A stretch of DNA of 64,000 nucleotides from Methylomonas montana (GTDB lineage: Bacteria > Pseudomonadota > Gammaproteobacteria > Methylococcales > Methylomonadaceae): NCBI RefSeq assembly GCF_030490285.1, contig NZ_CP129884.1, forward strand, positions 2,480,001 through 2,544,000, written 5' to 3'. Below the pieces are notes generated by a model. The model did not search any database. It saw only the letters and a program-made list of their open reading frames with translations, and was not told the DNA's origin. Of this stretch, positions 18,166 to 26,455 are shown in pieces. A program made the translations under genes and the position numbers. Each line of letters starts with the position of its first letter. Position 1 is the first letter of the stretch.

Positions 18166-19074
18166 TCAGCTCATGCTGAGATAGCGCTCGCCGGTGTCGT
18201 GAATAATGGTCACCACAGTTTTACCGAGTCCCAGTTGCGCCGCTACCCGCAACGCGCCACAGACACTGGCACCGGACGAAATGCCGGCCATGATGCCCTC
18301 TTCTTCGACCAGTCTTTTACGCATTGCAAACGCCTCAGCAGTACTGACCAATTCGATGCCGTCCAGCAAATCAACCTCGAGATTTTTCGGCACGAAACCG
18401 GCACCTATGCCTTGAATCTTGTGTGGCGAATGGATGCCGCCGGAAATCACCGGCGATTCCGCCGGCTCGACGGCAATCACCTTAAACTGCGGATTGCGGT
18501 TTTTAATCACGTCGGCGACTCCGGAAATGGTACCGCCAGTACCGACGCCACAGACGAAGGCATCGACTTGGCCATCGGTCGCCGACCAGATTTCCTGAGC
18601 AGTGGTCTGCCTATGCACTTCCGGATTCGCGGGGTTTTCAAATTGCTGCGGCATATACGCACCAGGTGTATGCCTAGCAATCTCTTCCGCTTTAGCAATC
18701 GCACCTTTCATACCTTCGGCGCCGGGCGTCAACACAATTTCGGCACCATATAAAGCCAATAATTGCCGACGTTCGATCGACATCGTCTCCGGCATCGTCA
18801 AGATGCAATGGTAACCGCGCGCGGCAGCCACCATGGCCAAAGCGATACCCGTGTTGCCTGAGGTAGGTTCGACGATAGTGCCGCCGTGTCTCAAATGCCC
18901 CATTTTTTCCGCGGCCTGAATCATCGCCAAACCGATCCGGTCCTTCACTGAACCGCCAGGATTCCTCGATTCCAGCTTCACTAGCACCGTTGCCGAATCT
19001 TCCGGAACCAGTTTATGTAATTTCAGCAACGGCGTGTTGCCGATCAATTGAGTTACATTATTTGCGGTAGGCAT
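18166..19074 (-). CDS. cysK: Cysteine synthase A (O-acetylserine sulfhydrylase)
   Basis: 302 residues, the normal length. It shows the PLP lysine motif [11 protein letters not shown], the substrate loop [11 protein letters not shown], the phosphate-binding [10 protein letters not shown] and the C-terminal ISSGAS. It makes L-cysteine from O-acetylserine and sulfide in the cytosol. It starts 14 bases downstream of mucD and is likely in the same transcript, an unusual place for a cysteine gene. A second paralogue (cysM) lies at 44.4-45.3 kb; the NPGGS here versus NNPAGS there supports the A/B split. Confidence 0.93.
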   Translation of the reverse strand: MPTANNVTQLIGNTPLLKLHKLVPEDSATVLVKLESRNPGGSVKDRIGLAMIQAAEKMGHLRHGGTIVEPTSGNTGIALAMVAAARGYHCILTMPETMSIERRQLLALYGAEIVLTPGAEGMKGAIAKAEEIARHTPGAYMPQQFENPANPEVHRQTTAQEIWSATDGQVDAFVCGVGTGGTISGVADVIKNRNPQFKVIAVEPAESPVISGGIHSPHKIQGIGAGFVPKNLEVDLLDGIELVSTAEAFAMRKRLVEEEGIMAGISSGASVCGALRVAAQLGLGKTVVTIIHDTGERYLSMS

Positions 19075-19087
19075 TGAGTCACCTCAA

Positions 19088-20491
19088 TTATTTATCGATT
19101 TTAAAAGCTAAAAATACTGGACTACCGTTACGTTGTATCAAAACCGCAATAGATTTTTCAACCGGTAATTTAGCAACGATAGCATTAAACTCGGCGGCAT
19201 CGCGCACCACGTTATTTTGAACCCGCAAAATTATGTCGCCCGGTTGGATGCCGGCTTCCAGCGCAATGCCTTTATTAACCTTTTGTACCAACACACCGTT
19301 TTTTTCAACCTGTAATTGTTGGCGCTGTTCGGCCGTCAAATCCGCCACCGCCAATCCCAAACGGTTGACCGCGATTTCAGCGGCAGCAGGCGCCGGGCTT
19401 GGTAAAGCGGCGGCTTGTGCAGGCAGTAAGCCGATCTTAACGCTAAGATCCTGCTTGTCGCCTTGGCGAATGATTTTAACCTTGGCTTTTTCGTCGATCG
19501 GCGTCATGCCCACCCTAGGCGGCAGTTCGCCGGAGGTTTCGATGACTTGGCCGTTAAACTCAACGATGATGTCGCCAATCTGAATGCCGGCTTTTTCCGC
19601 CGGTCCGCCCGGTATTACCTTAGAGACCAATGCGCCGTGCGGTCTGTCCATACCAAACGACTCAGCCAACTGGCGAGTAACGTCTTGGATTTGCACGCCC
19701 AACCAACCCCGAGACACCTTGCCCTTGCTTTTGATTTGTTCGACTACATTCATCGCCACATCGATAGGAATCGCGAACGACAGGCCCATATAACCGCCGG
19801 AACGGCTGTAGATTTGCGAGTTGATCCCTACTACTTTGCCCTGCATATTAAATAAAGGGCCGCCCGAATTGCCTGGATTGATCGCCACGTCGGTTTGGAT
19901 GAAAGGCACATAGTTGCCGTCCGGCAGGCTGCGGCCCTTGGCACTAACAATACCGGCGGTGACCGACTGATCGAAACCGAACGGCGTACCGATAGCTAAC
20001 ACCCATTCGCCGACTTGCAATTGATCAGGCGCACCGATTTCGACTACTGGTAAGTCCTTGGCTTCAACTTTCAGCAAGGCCACGTCAGTACTCTCGTCGG
20101 AACCGATCAACTTGGCGATCAGCTCCCGGCGGTCTTTCAATTTAACGACAATCTCCGAGGCATTGTTGACCACATGGTGATTGGTCAACACATAGCCGTC
20201 CTTGGAAATCACGAAACCGGAGCCCAAGGAATTGGTTTCTCTGGGCGTATTGCCGCGGCCTGGTCCCTGAAAGAAATGCCGGAAAAACTCTTCCATTTCC
20301 GGCGGCATGTCCGGCGGCATTTGCTGCTGATCGGCACCAGCCTGTATATCGGGGGCTTTTTGGGTAGTGCTGATGTTAACCACCGCATCGCCATTGGTTT
20401 TAACCATTTCGGTAAAATCGGGCAATTGCGCGTAGCTTGCATCAATCGCCAATAAAAATATCAAAACTCCATAAAACAGCTTGTTAAGCAT
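19088..20491 (-). CDS. mucD: Periplasmic serine protease of the DegP/MucD family
   Basis: 467 residues from ATG 20491 (TGGAGA upstream; signal peptide LFYGVLIFLLAIDASYA). The catalytic triad is visible: His in LTNHHVVNNA, Asp in DESTDVALLKV and Ser in NPGNSGGPLFN. Two PDZ domains follow (about 270-360 and 380-465), giving the Deg/HtrA layout. It degrades or holds misfolded periplasmic proteins. Its position behind rpoE-mucA-mucB matches the mucD locus of pseudomonads, where it damps the sigma-E response. Confidence 0.93.
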   Translation of the reverse strand: MLNKLFYGVLIFLLAIDASYAQLPDFTEMVKTNGDAVVNISTTQKAPDIQAGADQQQMPPDMPPEMEEFFRHFFQGPGRGNTPRETNSLGSGFVISKDGYVLTNHHVVNNASEIVVKLKDRRELIAKLIGSDESTDVALLKVEAKDLPVVEIGAPDQLQVGEWVLAIGTPFGFDQSVTAGIVSAKGRSLPDGNYVPFIQTDVAINPGNSGGPLFNMQGKVVGINSQIYSRSGGYMGLSFAIPIDVAMNVVEQIKSKGKVSRGWLGVQIQDVTRQLAESFGMDRPHGALVSKVIPGGPAEKAGIQIGDIIVEFNGQVIETSGELPPRVGMTPIDEKAKVKIIRQGDKQDLSVKIGLLPAQAAALPSPAPAAAEIAVNRLGLAVADLTAEQRQQLQVEKNGVLVQKVNKGIALEAGIQPGDIILRVQNNVVRDAAEFNAIVAKLPVEKSIAVLIQRNGSPVFLAFKIDK

Positions 20492-20536
20492 GTAATCTCC
20501 ACTCATACATTTGATTTGTGACTAAAAAAGGACGCG

Positions 20537-21475
20537 CTAGCGCAATGCTATGCCGTCGGCAATCAGCTCGACGGTCTTGGCGGGCACTTCACCCAACACG
20601 GTAAATTGCATATCGCCGATCACCTTGCTGAAAGAATTGACAGAGCCCAGGCTATGCAAACCCTTGATACCCTGTGATTCTTTCGCCTCCAAATACACGG
20701 AAACTGTAGAAAAACCGTCGCTGATCAACAGATGATCCACGGCTTTCTGGGATTGCTGGATGGAATTGCGAATAAAAAATACCGACTCGAAACCGACCGG
20801 CCAATTTTTCAATACGAATGACGCTTTTTCAAACGGCTCGGCTTCACTGGCGTGAATATGTTTGACATGAAACTGCTGTTCGTCGCCATCGCTGCCGTTC
20901 GCGGCCGTCACCGCATCGGTATTCAAATCGGTGAATACCACTTGCTCCAAGATATGCCCGTCTAAATTGTAAACTTCAACTTTCAACGGTAAAAAATGTT
21001 GGGTATCTATCCAGATTTTCCGGGAATAGCGCAGCGTATCCTTCGGTTGAATAGTCAGGATTTGCGTCGGCAACATTGCGATGGACTCCTGGCCAGCCAA
21101 GCCTAACTGATAATACTTTTCCAATACGCTGGTGTTTGACGGCACATTGACAATGAAAGAACTGTCGAGCGGATGATGGTTTACTATCTTTTGGCTGGTT
21201 TCCTTGAAGACACAGGTTACCTCGTTGGACTTGCGGGTCACTTCGCGCATCGGCGAATTCAGCGAAGATAAGCGTTCCTGTTCGACGCCATTTTCAGCAC
21301 TGTGTTGATACTTCATCGTATCGAGCTGACCGTTTTTCATGAAAATGACAGTCCCTCGAAAATTCAGGGTTTTCATTGCCATATTCATCTTGTCCAGCCA
21401 TTGTGCCGCGCTGAGTGGCTCGGCAACGGCGACTTGATAAATCATCCATAGAAAAAAAGCCGCTAACGCTCTCAC
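20537..21475 (-). CDS. mucB: MucB/RseB sigma-E regulatory protein
   Basis: 312 residues from GTG 21475, chosen because it lies four bases after the mucA stop with CAGGAA upstream and gives a signal peptide (RALAAFFLWMIYQVAVA); the length matches RseB (~318). The frame is open further upstream but inside mucA. The N-terminal LolA-like lipid-sensing domain (LSAAQWLDKMNMAMKTLNFRG...) and the C-terminal domain (GLHSLGSVNSFSKVIGDMQFT) are recognisable. In the periplasm it binds the anti-sigma factor and protects it from cleavage. Confidence 0.9.
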   Translation of the reverse strand: MRALAAFFLWMIYQVAVAEPLSAAQWLDKMNMAMKTLNFRGTVIFMKNGQLDTMKYQHSAENGVEQERLSSLNSPMREVTRKSNEVTCVFKETSQKIVNHHPLDSSFIVNVPSNTSVLEKYYQLGLAGQESIAMLPTQILTIQPKDTLRYSRKIWIDTQHFLPLKVEVYNLDGHILEQVVFTDLNTDAVTAANGSDGDEQQFHVKHIHASEAEPFEKASFVLKNWPVGFESVFFIRNSIQQSQKAVDHLLISDGFSTVSVYLEAKESQGIKGLHSLGSVNSFSKVIGDMQFTVLGEVPAKTVELIADGIALR

Positions 21476-21479
21476 ACCG

Positions 21480-21986
21480 TTATTCCTGATGATAACCAAC
21501 CACCCGCGCATAAGGCTGCGCCGTTTGTTGCATACTATTGACGTAAAGCGCGTTATCGTGCGCTTGCAGATACTCGTTAAAGCGGGCATTCATCGCGTCG
21601 GCCGGTATTTTTCCGTGTGCGACAATTTCGACGCTACCGAATGGGCTGTTCATTTGTTTATCGACTTTGCTACTGACCCAAACTACCGCCAGAACTACCG
21701 AAGCGGCTATCGCCAACGCAGCTTTTTGCCAGTTCACAGACGGTTTTTTGCTCGGTAAGAAATAAATGGGTTCTTGTCGAATCTGCTGATGGAGCTTGTC
21801 GGCAAAATCGCTGCTGACCGGCGAATATTCATTACTTTTCAATACTTGGCTGACGATTTGATAGCGTCTCAGCTTGTCTTTGAGCAGTTCGTCGCTTTGC
21901 ACCGATCTCAACAGCAACAAGGCTTGTTCGCAGTCGAGTTCGTCGTCTATAAATTGTGACAGTTTTTCGTTAAATTGTTCTTGCAT
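21480..21986 (-). CDS. mucA: Anti-sigma-E factor MucA/RseA
   Basis: 168 residues. The cytoplasmic N-terminal domain begins FNEKLSQFIDDELDCEQALLLL and continues RRYQIVSQVLK, typical of RseA N-termini. One membrane helix (about 88-106, ALAIAASVVLAVVWVSS) and a periplasmic tail follow. It holds AlgU/RpoE at the membrane until cleaved in envelope stress. It starts 10 bases after rpoE. Confidence 0.9.
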   Translation of the reverse strand: MQEQFNEKLSQFIDDELDCEQALLLLRSVQSDELLKDKLRRYQIVSQVLKSNEYSPVSSDFADKLHQQIRQEPIYFLPSKKPSVNWQKAALAIAASVVLAVVWVSSKVDKQMNSPFGSVEIVAHGKIPADAMNARFNEYLQAHDNALYVNSMQQTAQPYARVVGYHQE

Positions 21987-21996
21987 CGATATACCT

Positions 21997-22587
21997 TTAG
22001 TCGAGCAATGGGTTTAATTTTTGATCGATGGCTTCGCGCGCTCTAAAAATTCGCGAGCGTACCGTGCCGATTGGACAATCCATCGCTTCCGCTATTTCCT
22101 CGTAACTCATCCCTTCAAATTCCCTGAGCGTAATCGCAACGCGCATTTCTTCGGGTAATTTTTCGATCGCCGCTTTAATTACCGCGACGATCTGTTCGTT
22201 CATCAATAAATTTTCCGGCGTTTCTATGTCTTTCAACTGCGGCGCATTTTCGACCTGTTCGGCATCCTGAACATCGATCTCGTAATCAAAATGACGGCGC
22301 GAACGAGACAGCAAATAATTTTTGGCGGTGTTGATCGCAATGCGATACAACCAAGTGTAGAAAGCACTATCACCACGAAAATCACCTAAGGCCCGATAAG
22401 CCTTGATGAAAGCATCTTGAGCCACGTCCTGTGCCTCGCTGGGATCTTTGACATAGCGATTCACCAAGTGGACGATTTTGTGCTGATATTTGATCACCAA
22501 AAGATCGAACGCAGACTTATCCCCTTGCTGCACACGCTGCACCAATTCTTGATCCAAATCTTCAATAATCCTTGCTTGTTCGTTCAC
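21997..22587 (-). CDS. rpoE: Extracytoplasmic stress sigma factor RpoE/AlgU
   Basis: 196 residues from GTG 22587. Region 2 has DLLVIKYQHKIVHLVNRYV, DVAQDAFIKAYRALGDFRG and FYTWLYRIAINTAKNYL; region 4 has VAITLREFEGMSYEEIAEAMDCPIGTVRSRIFRAR. This is the sigma-E/AlgU sequence type, which directs envelope-stress transcription. The gene is divergent from nadB, the same arrangement as in enterobacteria and pseudomonads, and heads the mucA-mucB-mucD-cysK run. A likely self-activated promoter lies just upstream. Confidence 0.96.
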   Translation of the reverse strand: MNEQARIIEDLDQELVQRVQQGDKSAFDLLVIKYQHKIVHLVNRYVKDPSEAQDVAQDAFIKAYRALGDFRGDSAFYTWLYRIAINTAKNYLLSRSRRHFDYEIDVQDAEQVENAPQLKDIETPENLLMNEQIVAVIKAAIEKLPEEMRVAITLREFEGMSYEEIAEAMDCPIGTVRSRIFRAREAIDQKLNPLLD

Positions 22588-22607
22588 TGCTCTATTTTGC
22601 TGATGAA

Positions 22608-22634
22608 GTGGACAGAATTAAACCGCATTAGTTC
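22608..22634 (-). promoter_or_regulatory. Candidate sigma-E/AlgU promoter for the rpoE operon
   Basis: On the minus strand GAACTA (22634-22629) is followed after 16 bases by TCCAC (22612-22608), close to the AlgU pattern GAACTT-N16-TCNNA. Transcription would start near 22600, about 13 bases before the GTG start. Autoregulation of rpoE from such a promoter is known in relatives; here it is read by eye only. Confidence 0.45.
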
Positions 22635-22717
22635 TGGCAATACAAAAAAAATTACCGGCCGATTAAAACGAGATATTATTCGGAAAATTGCCAACCCTCC
22701 ATTCATGACCCGCGAAG

Positions 22718-24373
22718 TTGACCACATTGATAGAAAACCATCGCCCCAATACCGCAGAATCCTATTACGATATTCTTATTGCCGGCAGTGGCGGAGCCGG
22801 ACTCAGCCTAGCCCTACATCTGGCTGACTCATACAAAGTTGCAGTACTTGCCAAATTCGCGCTGACCGAATGCAGCACCTATTACGCCCAAGGCGGTATT
22901 TCGGCGGTATTCGACGATCAATACGATTCTATCGAATCGCATATCGAAGACACACTCATTGCCGGCGCCGGCCTTTGCGACCCGAATATCGTGCGTCTGA
23001 CCGTCGCCCAAGGCCGGCAGAGCATTGAATGGTTACGTCGGCAAGGGGTTAACTTCACCCAGGAAACAACCGCTGACGGCGTCAAACAGCTACATTTGAA
23101 CCGCGAAGGTGGCCACTCTCACCGCCGCATTGTCCATACCGACGACGCCACCGGCAAAGCCGTCTCGCTGTCCTTGATCGAACGCGCCCAGGCTCACCCC
23201 AATATCAGTTTGCTGGAATATCACAATGTGGTGGAACTGATCACCGCCGCCAAGCTAGGCGCCAGCGAACAACGTATTTGTGGTGCCTATGTGTTGGACA
23301 GCAAATCCGGCAATGTCAAATCAATTGCCGCCAAAGTAGTAGTGCTAGCCACCGGCGGCGCCAACAAGGTATATCTGTATTCGACCAACCCACACATTTC
23401 CAGCGGCGATGGCATCGCGCTGGCCTGGCGCGCCGGGTGCCGAATCAGCAATATGGAGTTCATGCAGTTTCATCCGACCTGCTTGTACCACCCCACGGCA
23501 CGCTCGTTTCTGATCAGCGAAGCGGTGCGCGGCGAAGGCGGCCATTTGATTCTGCCGGACGGGGAACGCTTCATGCGCCGTTACGACGAGCGCATGGAAC
23601 TGGCGCCGCGCGACATCGTCGCCCGCGCTATCGATAGCGAGATCAAGAAACATGGCATCGAATGCGTCTATCTCGACATTAGCCACAAATCGCGGGAGTT
23701 CATTCAAAAGCATTTCCCGACGATTTATACACAGTGTCTGGAACTGGATATCGACATCAGCCAGCAACCGATTCCGGTGGTGCCGGCAGCGCATTATACC
23801 TGCGGCGGCGTGTTGACCGATGCCAACGCCCGTACCGACATACCCGGTTTGTACGCGATTGGCGAAGTAGCCTGCACGGGCCTGCACGGCGCCAACCGCA
23901 TGGCCAGCAACTCGCTGCTGGAATGTCTGGTATTTGCCGAACAAGCCAATCAAGACATTCGTCGCACATTCGATCAATTGCCGACGCCTTTGCCGCTACC
24001 AGCCTGGGATGCATCCAAAGTCAGCGATTCCGACGAAGAAGTCGTGATCGCCCATAACTGGGACGAACTACGCCGCTTCATGTGGGACTACGTCGGCATC
24101 GTCCGCACCAATAAACGCCTGGAACGGGCGATGAACCGTTTGGTACTGTTAAAAGAAGAAATTGCCGAATACTACGGCCAATTCCGCATCACCAGCGACT
24201 TGCTGGAATTGCGTAATTTGGTCATCGTCGCCGAACTGATCATCCGTTGCGCCCAACAGCGCAAGGAAAGCCGCGGCCTGCATTACACCAAGGATTATCC
24301 CGAACTGGACAATAGCCAGCCACCGCAAAATACAGTGCTGACACCGGATAAACCTGGCAGCAAAGCGCGCTGA
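22718..24373 (+). CDS. nadB: L-aspartate oxidase
   Basis: 551 residues. It has the N-terminal FAD dinucleotide fold [20 protein letters not shown], the family motifs [29 protein letters not shown] and [13 protein letters not shown], the active-site region [19 protein letters not shown] and [21 protein letters not shown]. It oxidises L-aspartate to iminoaspartate, the first step of NAD synthesis, using FAD. No ATG in frame precedes the fold: TTG 22718 or TTG 22727 are the candidate starts, neither with a strong ribosome site. Divergent from rpoE. Confidence 0.94.
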   Translation: MTTLIENHRPNTAESYYDILIAGSGGAGLSLALHLADSYKVAVLAKFALTECSTYYAQGGISAVFDDQYDSIESHIEDTLIAGAGLCDPNIVRLTVAQGRQSIEWLRRQGVNFTQETTADGVKQLHLNREGGHSHRRIVHTDDATGKAVSLSLIERAQAHPNISLLEYHNVVELITAAKLGASEQRICGAYVLDSKSGNVKSIAAKVVVLATGGANKVYLYSTNPHISSGDGIALAWRAGCRISNMEFMQFHPTCLYHPTARSFLISEAVRGEGGHLILPDGERFMRRYDERMELAPRDIVARAIDSEIKKHGIECVYLDISHKSREFIQKHFPTIYTQCLELDIDISQQPIPVVPAAHYTCGGVLTDANARTDIPGLYAIGEVACTGLHGANRMASNSLLECLVFAEQANQDIRRTFDQLPTPLPLPAWDASKVSDSDEEVVIAHNWDELRRFMWDYVGIVRTNKRLERAMNRLVLLKEEIAEYYGQFRITSDLLELRNLVIVAELIIRCAQQRKESRGLHYTKDYPELDNSQPPQNTVLTPDKPGSKAR

Positions 24374-24524
24374 GTGTTTTTCTTGCGATGTCTGAACGGC
24401 GTTTGCCCGTCGACAAACGCAATACGGACGGTTAAATCCTGATTAGCCTCCAGGCATATTTTATGTCCGGACCTTTCAAATAGTGGCTACACTTTCGGTG
24501 TTATCGAAATTCCCAGGATTCGTC

Positions 24525-26165
24525 ATGAACACGGCAAAATTCGACACTATCGGCCAATATCTCCTCAAACGCCTTTACGACGCGGGTGTCGAACACATCT
24601 TCGGCGTACCGGGCGATTACGTGCTGGGTTTTTACGATCTGATGGTCAAAAGCCCGGTCCAGCATATCGGCACCACCCGGGAAGATTCGGCGGCTTTTGC
24701 CGCCGACGGTTATGCGCGTTGCCGCGGCATGGGGGCATTGGCGGTTACTTACGGTGTCGGCGCTTTAAATACCGTCAATGCCATCGCCGGCGCTTATGCG
24801 GAGTCTTCGCCCGTGGTGCTGATCAGCGGCGCGCCCGGCGTACGCGAACAACGCAACGATCCCCTGCTTCATCATCGTTTCGGCCCTTTTACCTTCCAGC
24901 GTGAAATTTTCGAACGCATTAGCTGCGCCTGCGTAGTACTCAACGATCCGGTCATTGCTTTTCGGCAGATAGACCATGCCATAGAGTCCGCCCGCCATTT
25001 TTGTAAACCGGTTTACATCGAAATTCCCCGCGATTTGGTGATGTCGGAAGGTTATCCGATCCCGGCCGCGGCGACGGAAACGTTTGCCAGCAACGAAACG
25101 GCTTTGTCGGAAGCCATCGCCGAGACCATGGAACTGTTATCCAAGTCGGTATCGCCGATGATCGTTGCCGGCATCGAATTGCACAGGCGCGGACTCCAGG
25201 CGGCTTTAGCCGATTTTGTCGAGCGCGCCGGCATGCCGGTGGTCGCGACGATGACCGGCAAATCGGTGATGGCCGAGCGGCATCCCGCTTATCTGGGCAT
25301 TTACGAAGGAGCGATGAGTGCCGAGACGGTGCGCTACACGGTGGAACAATCCGATTTGCTACTGATGTTGGGCGTGACCCTGAATGAAATCGATACCGGC
25401 ATCTACACCGCAAAACTAAACCCGCATTTGACGATCCGCGCCGCACTAGACGAGGTGGTAATCAGCGCGCATCGCTATCCCGGTGTCGCGTTGGACGATT
25501 TTCTCAGCGCTTTGGCGAGCGCGATCAAAACGCCCAGCGAAAAATTTGTATCGCCGCCTTCGACATCGGAAACCCTGGCGTTTCCCGAACCGGACCGGCC
25601 CATCACTACGGCCCGTTTAATCGAGCGGCTGAATCAAGCGCTGAGTCAAGATATGATCGTGGTTTGCGATGTCGGCGACTGCCTGTTTGCCGCCATCGAT
25701 TTAAGGGTGCACGAGCAGAGCGAGTTTCTGGCTTCGGCTTTCTACACCACCATGGGTTTTGCCGTACCTGCCGCACTCGGCGCGCAAATCGCCCGCCCCG
25801 ACCATCGCGCCCTGATACTGGTCGGCGATGGCGCGTTTCAAATGACCGGCACCGAGTTATCCACGCATGCGCGCTTGGGTTTAAATCCCATCGTGGTGGT
25901 GTTTAACAATGGCGGCTACAGCACCGAACGCTGCATTCTGGAAGGTCCATTTAACGATATAAACCCCTGGCGTTTCGACCGACTAGGAGAGCTTTTTGGC
26001 CCGTTAATGGGCTACGAAGCCAGCACGGAAGCGGAATTTGAAGAGGCGCTGATAAAAGCCCTGAACGACCGAAGCATGCCCAGCATTATTAATGTCCATC
26101 TCTCGGCCGATGATGCGTCCTCGGCCATGAAACGGCTTACCGAGCACTTGAAGTCCAGAGTATAA
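24525..26165 (+). CDS. ThDP-dependent 2-keto acid decarboxylase (pyruvate/indolepyruvate decarboxylase type)
   Basis: 546 residues from ATG 24525; an upstream in-frame start at 24483 is less likely. Family features are GVPGDYVLGFYD, the ThDP Glu in TTREDSAAFAADGYAR, the paired His in NDPLLHHRFG, the GDGAFQMTGTELSTHARLG ThDP/Mg motif and FNNGGYSTERCILEG, whose Glu matches the C-terminal catalytic Glu of pyruvate decarboxylases. It releases CO2 from a 2-keto acid to give an aldehyde. Whether it prefers pyruvate, phenylpyruvate or indolepyruvate cannot be told. It is a single gene with no dehydrogenase next to it. Confidence 0.88.
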   Translation: MNTAKFDTIGQYLLKRLYDAGVEHIFGVPGDYVLGFYDLMVKSPVQHIGTTREDSAAFAADGYARCRGMGALAVTYGVGALNTVNAIAGAYAESSPVVLISGAPGVREQRNDPLLHHRFGPFTFQREIFERISCACVVLNDPVIAFRQIDHAIESARHFCKPVYIEIPRDLVMSEGYPIPAAATETFASNETALSEAIAETMELLSKSVSPMIVAGIELHRRGLQAALADFVERAGMPVVATMTGKSVMAERHPAYLGIYEGAMSAETVRYTVEQSDLLLMLGVTLNEIDTGIYTAKLNPHLTIRAALDEVVISAHRYPGVALDDFLSALASAIKTPSEKFVSPPSTSETLAFPEPDRPITTARLIERLNQALSQDMIVVCDVGDCLFAAIDLRVHEQSEFLASAFYTTMGFAVPAALGAQIARPDHRALILVGDGAFQMTGTELSTHARLGLNPIVVVFNNGGYSTERCILEGPFNDINPWRFDRLGELFGPLMGYEASTEAEFEEALIKALNDRSMPSIINVHLSADDASSAMKRLTEHLKSRV

Positions 26166-26269
26166 GGGGACACAATCTGCCAAACCAAACGACAACTTAG
26201 ACGGTGCCCGCAGCAAGACTAAGGCTATGGTTACAAATAACTTCCCTACATCGGGTTATAAGGATATTC

Positions 26270-26370
26270 CCGTTCGTCCTGAGCTTGTCGACGGATGGGC
26301 GGGAGAATCCGGGCTTTCACCGCGGCAAACCGTTCATGCTTCGACTGAGCTCAGCACGAACGGTTTGCCG
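26270..26370. repeat. REP-like palindromic elements between convergent genes
   Basis: CGGCAAACCGTTC (26323-26335) and GAACGGTTTGCCG (26358-26370) form a perfect 13-bp inverted repeat around a 22-base core containing CTGAGCTCAG. A partial copy of the same motif (CGTTCGTCCTGAGCTTGTCGA) begins near 26271. The TTCG-CTGAGCTCAGCACGAACGG type recurs as dispersed repeats in many proteobacteria. It sits between the stops of the decarboxylase and the sensor kinase and could cap both transcripts. Confidence 0.7.
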
Positions 26371-26455
26371 AGAAAATTCATTTCGGGAAGTTGTTTTTGG
26401 CGGAATCCCTAAGCACCCAAGCTTCGGAAAGCGAACTGATACGCTTGCGTGGCAC

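Noticed and set aside
22643-22668. Possible terminator with T-run upstream of rpoE (minus strand)
   Set aside because: The CGGCCG core has no loop and the T-run lies where the rpoE leader promoter should be.
24399-24420. GCGTTTG/CAAACGC hairpin after nadB as terminator
   Set aside because: Seven-base stem without a following T-run; too weak to call.
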